Below, one piece after another: positions 35,736-41,926 of a DNA stretch of 41,926 nt. This stretch comes from Erysipelotrichales bacterium (GTDB taxonomy: Bacteria; Bacillota_I; Bacilli_A; Acholeplasmatales; WRBM01): NCBI GenBank assembly GCA_009784525.1, contig WRBM01000013.1, positions 1 to 41,926 of the forward strand. Direction: 5' to 3'. Each line of letters opens with the position of its first letter. Position 1 is the first letter of the stretch. A program made the translations under genes and the position numbers. The notes under the pieces were generated by a model that was given only the letters and a program-made list of their open reading frames with translations, was not told the DNA's origin and did no database searches.

Positions 35736-38700
35736 TTGGAAAAGTAAGTGCGCTTGCGTTACTCTTCGCATACTTCCTAATGTTTGTGCCCCAGCATTAA
35801 ATGATAAAGATTGTGTGCCACCATTAGTAAAATGGATTGTCACATTATTACCACTTACTGTATAGTGGAATGTTCTGAAATCACTTTGAATCATTTGAAC
35901 TGACCAAAACCATGACCAAACGCCACTGCCATCCTCATTAAACTGAAAAACGCGTGGTCTAGTGGCATTATCCGTCCAGGCACCGATTATAGCTGTAAGT
36001 GCAGGACTTGTGATAGCTTGCCAGACGGCATATAAAGTTGTATCGACATTAAGATTTTGAATAAATTGATCAACAAAAGTTCGATCTTGCCAATTATATA
36101 AATCCAGAAACGATCCGTCTTCAGTTAAAGACCAGCCTAAAAATTTATAACCTGGACGATCTAAGAAAAGTGGCAAATGTGAAGTCAATAAAAATTGGAC
36201 TCCATTTTCAGCGGGAACGAAAACTGGCGCAACTGAATCACCACCAAATGTTTCAAAGTAAACAGTGAAATTTCTTCTTGGCACCGCAAATAACATAAAA
36301 TGTTCAGTTGGAATAAAATCTAATCCACCAGTAAAAGGAATAGTTAATTCCTGATCATGATAAAGTGTTAACTCATTTAAAGCCTTTATAACAGCATAAT
36401 CCTGTAAGTTTCTTAAAGGGCTTCCTGCCATAAGTCTTTCATGTCTGAAAGTATGCCAACCATTGTTAAAGGTTAAAATTTGCACTTCATTCGCAACATT
36501 TTCCTGGAACACTCTTATTTCAATATTACCTCTGTTATCTGGAATAAAGTGGAAATTAATCAAATCTTCAAAAGTCATAAAAAGACCATTTACCTCAAAA
36601 GTTAAGATATTATATTGTCCTTCAAAATTATCTCTGATTTGTTCAATACTATCTGTTGATAAAAAGCCATCCCAATCATCTGGGTAGTTAAGTGTGAATG
36701 AACCATTCCAATGTTCGTCATAAAAATTCAGATTAATAAATTCTATATATTCCAAATTAATAAAGATTGACAAGACTTCTTCATTATAAATAAATGTATG
36801 TAAAGCTAAATTATTAAAAGATAACCTTTGATTATTTACATAAAACCAAACGCGCATATGCGGGAAACTATCTAACCAAAAAGCATTGTAAATAGCATCT
36901 AGGTCTTCTGATGAAAGTCTACCATCCCAGCTTTCATCTTTCGTTAGCTGGAAACTAGTATTTAACAAATCGCTGAAGAAATTAAGCGTCATTTCGGTTA
37001 CTATATCTTCTACAAATGTTACATTAATATCTGATGTTAGTTCAAGCCAATTATGGTTATAAATAATACCATCAATAAATACCTCAGTTATAGCCGGTGA
37101 TAAAATATTAATGTGGAAAAATACATTTACTGGTATACGAGCTGAGCTTACACTATGAATAAAAGTATCGACACCCATATAATTATAATGAAGCATCCAG
37201 CCATTAGGTGTAGCAAATGTTACTTCAAATGTATCGCGCATATGAACTAAAACCGTTACTTCAATTGCTAGGTTCATAAGATATAAATAGCTCTGACCAT
37301 CTTCTGTCTCTAAGAAAACCGCAAGACGATTACCATCATTAAAACCCTCTCTAAAGGCTCTGGCATTTAAATGTAACTCACCAAAACGTTCTCTTTCTTC
37401 GACTCTTAAAATATTACCAGGATTGTCCGCATCAACATAAACAAAACTTAATCTTTCTGTTAAAACGAAAACCGGGGTTAACCATAAATCTTCTGTAAGA
37501 TTATAAAAACCAGTAATCATCCGACCAGTGTTTTCATCTTGCCAATGGCTAAAGACTAAACCAAATGAGAAAGCCACTTCACTTAAGGCCGGAGCTAAAA
37601 CAATTGGTCCATCTGCTAATCGCCATGTATCAGGATTATTAAAATCAAGATCATAAAGCTGCCAGTTGTCGTTGTTAAAGTGAATTTCAAAAATAGTTCT
37701 TTGAAACATAGCAACTAAAACTGTATCACGGAACAAGTTTAAGCTAGTCACAAATTCGCCAGCTGTCTGATCAAACCAACCAATAAAAATCATTTCTTCT
37801 GACACTGCTTCCGGGCTAATCGGATTACTTAAAACTATTATCCCGTCATGAACATCCCAAATTTCAGGGTTATTATAATCAATATCGCTAAGCCCCTGAT
37901 TATTATCAAACGAGATATAAAAGATACTTGGTACAAATTGCGCTAATAATCTTAAATCACTAGTCAGATTAGATAAGGTTTCTACTCTTTGACCAGTAGC
38001 CACATTAATCCAACCAGCAAAAATCATCGCTGAATTTAAAGCTTCATCACTAGTAGGGTTTACTAAAGTAATCAAACCATCTGAGGCGCGCCAGGTAAGA
38101 GGGTTATTACCGCTATCTAAATCACTAAACGTATTACTGACATATTCAATTGAAAAGACAACTCTAACAAAGATTGCTTGTAAAGTAATATCACCTGCTA
38201 AATCATTCAAATAAGTAACTGTTTGAAAACTTTCATTAACCCAATGAGAGAAAGCATAACCAAGGCTAGTAGCTTCTGCGGAATAAGCAGCGACTAATAA
38301 AATACTTCCTTCAGTATAATTCCAGGTATCAGGATTAGAATTAGCTAAATCTGAATAGTCGGAGGTATAAATTATATTAAAGATTGGATGTACAGAAATT
38401 TGAATATCCGAGGTCACAGTAATGCCATCAAATGTATAGGAAACTGTAATAACTGTATCGCTAATCGTTAATACAGTTTTATCTAAGCTAAAGCCAGTAA
38501 CTACTTCTGATTTATCATCGTTAAAAAAAGCAGTAACAATCATACCGGTTGTATCAAATGATTCGCCATCAGCATAACTTGTTTTAAAGGTTCCAGAAAC
38601 TTCAATCCTAATTAAAGCTCTGACATTGACAGTAATTGTTACTTCAACGGTTTCTGTGACACCAGCAAATGTATAGCTAACAACAATATAAGTATTAGTT

Positions 38701-40151
38701 AAGATTAAAGCTGTATTCGTATAATTAAAATCTGTTACAACTTCTGATAAGCCATTATCAAAAAAAGCAGTAACAATCATGCCAGTAGGATTAAAGATTT
38801 GTCCTTCGACATAATCTGTCTTAAAGCTACCACTCACTTCAATTCTTTCCAGTGTTTTAGCGATAACATTAACAGAAATTTCAGCGCTTCTTGTTATGCC
38901 ATTATCTTCATAACTGACAGTTACAAGAATATCTCCTAAAGCTAAAACAGTCTTATCAAGTGTAAAATTAGTAATAACATTACTTGTATCGTCATTATAA
39001 AAGGCCGTCACAATCATGCCCGTCGCATCAAAACTTTCGCCTTCGATATAATTGGTTCTAAAAGTTCCTGATACTTCAATCCGTTCTAAGGCTCGCGCAA
39101 TCACATTAATAGAAACCTCAGCAGTTTTTATGATACCATTTTCTTCAAAAGAAACTACAACAATACTATCGCCTAAACTAAGTATTGTTTTATCTAATGT
39201 AAAGTCAGTAACAACTCTGCTTGTACCATCATTAAAAAAGACTGTCACAATCATTCCTGTATCATCAAAGCTTTGACCTTCAATGTAATCAGTTCTAAAA
39301 GTACCTGTTATTTCAATCCGTTCCAGTGCTTTTTCGATAACAGTAATTGCCAGCTGATATGTTTTAGTTGTAGCATTTTCTTCATAACTAATTAAAATAT
39401 ATGTATCTGCTAAAGTTAAAGCCTGATTGTCATAAGTAAAGTCCGTTATAATTCTTGAACTATTATTGTCATAAAAAGCCGTCACAACCATGCCGGTAGA
39501 GTCAAAACTTTCACCTTCAACAAATATTAAGCGATTCGGGGCAGTTGTTACTGAAATGCTTTCTAAACTCTTTGCGACAACATTAACGCTTATTTCATAA
39601 GTTTTAGTAATGTTATTTTCAGTGTAACTAACAATAATGTATTCATCTTCAAGTGATAGGTATTGCTTGTCAATCGTAAATGCTTGAACTACTTCTGATT
39701 CACCATTTTCATATAAAGCGGTCACAATCATACCCGTAGGATCAAATCTTTGACCTTCAATATAATCGGTTCTAAAACTTCCTGTTACACTAATTGCTAT
39801 TAAATCCCGAAGCTCATTGACAATTACCGGCACTTCTAAAGTCTTTGTGACTTCACGATAAGTGTAAGAAACAACTACATTAGTATCTCCTAAAGAAAGT
39901 ATACTTCTGTCAACAGTAAAATCCGTAACTACAGTTCTGGAATCATCGGAGAATAAAGCGGTAATAACCATACCGGTTTTATCGAATGTTTCTCCTTCTA
40001 AATAAATAGTTCGATCAGGCGAACTTGTTAATTCAATATCGACAAGTACTTTGTCATTGTTAATAATCGATGAAACGATAATTATTCCTGCAATAAGTAA
40101 AATAAAAACTAATTTACCAATTAATGCAAGCCTTATATATTTTTTATTCAT
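34068..40151 (-). CDS. Giant multi-repeat surface protein with Ig-like and novel WDG repeats
   Basis: A 2027-residue predicted surface or secreted protein. An N-terminal membrane segment (about residues 8-30) acts as signal or anchor. Seven tandem 80-residue bacterial Ig-like (Big_3/4-type) repeats follow, with the signature YxEGxxFDxTGMxVTAxF. Then come four about 73-residue repeats with NPxTW and FxxW (InlB/Listeria-Bacteroides-like), a classical such repeat (PGYKFLGWSLTEDG) and a lipocalin-like segment (FNEDGSGVW). Roughly nine about 75-80-residue repeats carry W[DN]GxL[TS] and an LTxxEL-type motif. No LPXTG or C-terminal anchor is present, and no enzymatic motif is seen. The start is the ATG at 40151 after GAGGAG; the TTG at 40169 lies on that site. 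Adhesion is the likely role by analogy only. Confidence 0.8.
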   Translation of the reverse strand: MNKKYIRLALIGKLVFILLIAGIIIVSSIINNDKVLVDIELTSSPDRTIYLEGETFDKTGMVITALFSDDSRTVVTDFTVDRSILSLGDTNVVVSYTYREVTKTLEVPVIVNELRDLIAISVTGSFRTDYIEGQRFDPTGMIVTALYENGESEVVQAFTIDKQYLSLEDEYIIVSYTENNITKTYEISVNVVAKSLESISVTTAPNRLIFVEGESFDSTGMVVTAFYDNNSSRIITDFTYDNQALTLADTYILISYEENATTKTYQLAITVIEKALERIEITGTFRTDYIEGQSFDDTGMIVTVFFNDGTSRVVTDFTLDKTILSLGDSIVVVSFEENGIIKTAEVSINVIARALERIEVSGTFRTNYIEGESFDATGMIVTAFYNDDTSNVITNFTLDKTVLALGDILVTVSYEDNGITRSAEISVNVIAKTLERIEVSGSFKTDYVEGQIFNPTGMIVTAFFDNGLSEVVTDFNYTNTALILTNTYIVVSYTFAGVTETVEVTITVNVRALIRIEVSGTFKTSYADGESFDTTGMIVTAFFNDDKSEVVTGFSLDKTVLTISDTVITVSYTFDGITVTSDIQISVHPIFNIIYTSDYSDLANSNPDTWNYTEGSILLVAAYSAEATSLGYAFSHWVNESFQTVTYLNDLAGDITLQAIFVRVVFSIEYVSNTFSDLDSGNNPLTWRASDGLITLVNPTSDEALNSAMIFAGWINVATGQRVETLSNLTSDLRLLAQFVPSIFYISFDNNQGLSDIDYNNPEIWDVHDGIIVLSNPISPEAVSEEMIFIGWFDQTAGEFVTSLNLFRDTVLVAMFQRTIFEIHFNNDNWQLYDLDFNNPDTWRLADGPIVLAPALSEVAFSFGLVFSHWQDENTGRMITGFYNLTEDLWLTPVFVLTERLSFVYVDADNPGNILRVEERERFGELHLNARAFREGFNDGNRLAVFLETEDGQSYLYLMNLAIEVTVLVHMRDTFEVTFATPNGWMLHYNYMGVDTFIHSVSSARIPVNVFFHINILSPAITEVFIDGIIYNHNWLELTSDINVTFVEDIVTEMTLNFFSDLLNTSFQLTKDESWDGRLSSEDLDAIYNAFWLDSFPHMRVWFYVNNQRLSFNNLALHTFIYNEEVLSIFINLEYIEFINLNFYDEHWNGSFTLNYPDDWDGFLSTDSIEQIRDNFEGQYNILTFEVNGLFMTFEDLINFHFIPDNRGNIEIRVFQENVANEVQILTFNNGWHTFRHERLMAGSPLRNLQDYAVIKALNELTLYHDQELTIPFTGGLDFIPTEHFMLFAVPRRNFTVYFETFGGDSVAPVFVPAENGVQFLLTSHLPLFLDRPGYKFLGWSLTEDGSFLDLYNWQDRTFVDQFIQNLNVDTTLYAVWQAITSPALTAIIGAWTDNATRPRVFQFNEDGSGVWSWFWSVQMIQSDFRTFHYTVSGNNVTIHFTNGGTQSLSFNAGAQTLGSMRRVTQAHLLFQAPAPTRLTGFVMPASWDGTLTTANLTDLNRMNTANTTLLYHINGLTFTHQELSSFVFDTTPGLFLFEVTYVTRERMFLEFSSPFANLTINKLDNWNGILTIFDMNQIRNNFINHHTAYQVWFEIDGIRLTVTELATHNFTFSDGIFAIEVIFELQGMELNFVSETNQVAVGITHTGTISWFQHEWLVNAFGESNQTRNVVYLINGIKIDSLDIANYIFYFEANETLTIDVLYIFNPGMTLEFLNWNTPEILAIFHEENWDGFLTEANINLLKYHFLFDEFTFEFEIAGEILTFEELINHQFAVINYKTVNITVHRTQRREMFLDFNWFTLHKFDNWNGFLTEEDIAFIIENFDGIRHALTFEIEGLLLTLDELKAYNFTFIGGRTIVIDVFKEAQPYVAVLFYVDGSFFHNIALSINWDGKLTNEMLEDIYHWLGITSVIYSVIINGQILSFDELINHQFNPSGTIHIDFITIQSRALINLSFYLAEDYIVSFTLFSGSNLEYWMIAEIEDQFEEAGLATTYFFNGRNHTLAELIAMVFENSDSQTIRINVAQIA
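38365..40043 (-). repeat. Seven 240-bp Ig-like coding repeats
   Basis: Seven tandem units of about 240 bp encode the Ig-like domains. Units 4, 5 and 7 (from the N-terminus) are the most alike, sharing LERIE[VI][ST]GTFRT or a close variant. Such DNA-level similarity could allow copy-number change by recombination. Confidence 0.8.
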
Positions 40152-40169
40152 AAATTTAAAACTCCTCAA

Positions 40170-40660
40170 TTAAAATTAATACTGTCTATAATAGTATTGT
40201 AATACCAAAAAAATCTATCACAGTTATCCATAAATATTATAGCTTTTACACTAAATTATCAAATATTGGAAATGAATTTTAATCGGGTGGTTTTCCTATT
40301 TTTGAAGATTTAGTTAAAAGAGTGGTTTCAATCATATTCTTATCCTCAATTCTTTAAAATGAAATTATAACATTATTCGACAGTAAAAACAAGCAAAAAG
40401 CTCTATTAATTAGTATTAATTATATAATAATAACCAATATTGATATTTTTTTTATAAAAATAAGGATTTTGGAGTATTATTTTCTTATTTTAATGTAAAA
40501 ATTATAAAGTATATTGGACAGCTATAATCTTATATTAATAGTTGGCTCTAGCTTAAAAGCGCTAAGAATTGATTTCACGAATCTCTCTATTTTCAAGTAA
40601 ATAATACTTATGACCAGGCGTTTAGCACCTCTCATAACCAAAATCATTGAAGTTTATATG
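40170..40660. other. Non-coding gap upstream of the giant surface gene
   Basis: About 490 bp of very AT-rich DNA without a supported gene on either strand. It must contain the promoter of the surface-protein gene, but no strong consensus pair is visible. No RNA gene was recognised. Confidence 0.6.
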
Positions 40661-40661
40661 A

Positions 40662-40702
40662 CAAAAAGAAAAAGCAGAAGATTTTTATGTCTTCTACTTT
40701 TT
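40662..40702 (-). terminator. Terminator after the pentapeptide remnant
   Basis: A 13-bp stem with one mismatch (40669-40681 with 40690-40702) is followed on the minus strand by TTTTTCTTTTTG. Confidence 0.8.
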
Positions 40703-40706
40703 GGAT

Positions 40707-41010
40707 TTATTGTTTTGTTAAGTTCTGTAGTCTGCCGTAACACTGCTTTTGATTTTGTGTATGCAAATTTGAAGATATTATAGCTTTGTTTCTAATTGCT
40801 CCTTTTCGCTTTGGGTCAAAGCCAATCGGCCATTTAGTTTTTGAATTATATGATGCTCCTTCAAAACGTGCTTCATTTATGCCAATGCAAGTCGAAAAAT
40901 TCGCTCCGCAAAGGTTAGCATTATAAAAATCTGTGCTAGCAATATATGAGTTGCTTAAGTCGGCATTTTGGAAATTCGCCTTGTCACATCTCGCGCCAGC
41001 CAAAGTTACC
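40707..41010 (-). pseudogene. Pentapeptide-repeat protein, C-terminal remnant
   Basis: This frame encodes a short run of A[DN]Lxx-type pentapeptide repeats (LAGARCDKANFQNADLSNSY, later FYNANLCGANF and ARFEGAS). The typical family ending YNSKTKWPIGFDPKRKGAI follows, then a basic tail. The N-terminal part of the gene is missing: upstream of about 41010 the same frame is only the out-of-frame shadow of the YhcG-type gene. Pentapeptide proteins fold as right-handed beta-helices; no function can be assigned to this fragment. Base composition is richer in G+C than neighbouring DNA. Confidence 0.75.
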
Positions 41011-41655
41011 GACAAAAGCAAACCCTGTGCCAAGTTCCATGATTGTTTTTGCAATATTGGCAACAAGTTCTTGCTCAATTTCACGCTCAATAATTCCCTC
41101 TCTTGCTTCAACAAAGTCGAACACATAAGGGTTTTTAAGAGTTTCTTGTGCCAGTTCGCTTTGCGGTGATAACAATGTCCGTTCAAAATTGGTAGCCTTG
41201 TCCGCTATGGCTTGCCGCTCGAATAGTTTTATGCTTACTTGGTGCATTAGTACATTCCTCGACCAACCATTTTCTAAGGCTTTATCTGCATACCAAAGAT
41301 ACATAGCTTTATCCGATACCTTGTCCATAAGTAATTGCAAATGATACCACGTTAATTGTGCAAGTGCCGCTTGCACAATTTCAGCTTCGGGAAACAGCTC
41401 CGCAAACTTACGCATATATTTCAAGTTCCGTACAGAATATCCCTTTGCGTTTGGAAACTCTAACTTTATATCACGAGCGAGGTTGTCAATGAATTTATTG
41501 CCCCACACGCTGTTTTCGATTATGACATTACCGATATTCCAATAAAGAAATATCAATTCACGATTAACACCTAAAACAGCTTTGTATTGAGTCGCTTTAA
41601 TTCGTTTCTTTATATCCGCTAAAACATCGAAATATTCTTTATTGTTCATTAACAT
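41005..41655 (-). pseudogene. YhcG/DUF1016-type nuclease, N-terminal remnant
   Basis: The protein begins MLMNNKEYFDVLADIKKRI and matches the DUF1016 N-terminal domain (LIFLYWNIGNVI, LARDIKLEFPNAKGYSVRNL, KYMRKFAELFP, QLTWYHLQLLMDK, YADKALENGWSRNVL). It runs to ELGTGFAFVG, the point where the C-terminal PD-(D/E)xxK nuclease domain normally starts, then ends after six unrelated residues (FGWREM) and a TGA. The catalytic domain is therefore absent, and the sequence continues in another frame as a pentapeptide-repeat fragment. An extended -10 element (TGGTATAAT, 41693-41685) lies upstream. YhcG-like proteins occur beside restriction-modification genes and mobile DNA. Confidence 0.8.
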
Positions 41656-41926
41656 TTATTTTCACCAACTTAATTTTCATATTTATTATACCATTTTATT
41701 AAACCGGCAACAACATATTTTTTTTCTTCTCAGACAAAAGCGTCGTCAACGGCGAAATTATTCATTAAAGCAAAGCTTCATCGATTGGTTTGGTAAATCG
41801 ATAGAAGATTTTATCGGTTCTTTTCTTTGGCAGCCTATCCCCCCCCTTCACTATGAATTTCAGTAATTAAGTTGAAAAGAGCCTTTTAGATAAACTTAAA
41901 AAAATTTCTGACCTTAGGTGATAAAA
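41656..41926. other. Right edge without a supported gene
   Basis: Contains the promoter-like element of the YhcG remnant, a 7-bp inverted repeat ATCGATT/AATCGAT near 41778-41800, and a run of eight C's at 41839-41846. An open frame on the plus strand here has no recognisable product or ribosome binding site. Confidence 0.5.

Noticed and set aside
40933-41169. Plus-strand open frames opposite the YhcG/pentapeptide remnants
   Set aside because: They are antisense shadows of recognisable protein sequence on the minus strand.
41642-41866. 74-codon plus-strand frame at the right edge
   Set aside because: It starts over the YhcG promoter region on the opposite strand, includes the C8 tract, and shows no family features or ribosome binding site.
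1-41926. Mycoplasma-type code with TGA read as Trp
   Set aside because: All long genes are intact with TGG for Trp and no in-frame TGA; mutS2 and truB end at TGA in the positions expected for overlapping genes.

Overview
The window is AT-rich, low-GC bacterial DNA that uses the standard genetic code: about 25 long genes read through with TGG as the only Trp codon and no in-frame TGA. The gene set (parE/parC, a TGS-domain nucleoside kinase, xerD-deoB, lepA-hemW, truB-ribF-rpsO, darA, mutS2, rnhC, and a class B RNase P RNA) points to the Bacillota/Mollicutes side, near Acholeplasma/Izemoplasma-like or related gut Bacilli. The genus cannot be fixed from the sequence alone.

Layout. 23-7329 is a plus-strand operon: parE, parC, a uridine-kinase-like gene and a degenerate Fic-domain gene. 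7330-9330 is about 2 kb of non-coding DNA. 9331-32022 is almost entirely minus strand: deoB, xerD, hemW, lepA, a DUF5677-like gene, ahpF, ahpC, rnpB, a pseudo-M6 protease, pnp, an accessory block (AlbA/ATPase regulator, MerR regulator and its paralogue), rpsO, darA, ribF, truB and mutS2. One 36-codon plus-strand gene sits between lepA and hemW. rnhC and mscS follow on the plus strand at 32100-33871. A 6-kb surface-protein gene (minus, 34068-40151) fills the right side. The right edge holds the remains of a YhcG-type nuclease gene joined out of frame to a pentapeptide-repeat gene.

Main observation. The two gene blocks converge on the 2-kb gap, and that gap contains a clear Firmicutes-type dif site at 7843-7870. 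Its right 18 bases are identical to the Bacillus subtilis dif as I recall it. The recombinase gene xerD lies 2.7 kb to the right, and the decatenase genes parE/parC lie to the left. Two-part imperfect inverted repeats stand about 430-440 bp either side of dif and point toward it. This looks like the replication terminus, with candidate flanking polar elements that I do not recognise.

Other points of interest. Two proteins keep their folds but have lost catalytic residues: Fic with Gln for the motif His, and M6 protease with RETGR for HExGH. The AhpF has permuted domain order. A MerR gene is paired with a paralogue whose DNA-binding domain appears to have been replaced; both follow a promoter with the 19-bp spacer typical of MerR control. 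The giant surface protein carries seven 80-residue Ig-like repeats and about nine copies of an unfamiliar 'W[DN]G-x-L' repeat. The TTG-start membrane peptide gene is short but has a near-consensus promoter, a ribosome binding site and a terminator. All assignments come from reading the sequence and from family knowledge; no database search was run.
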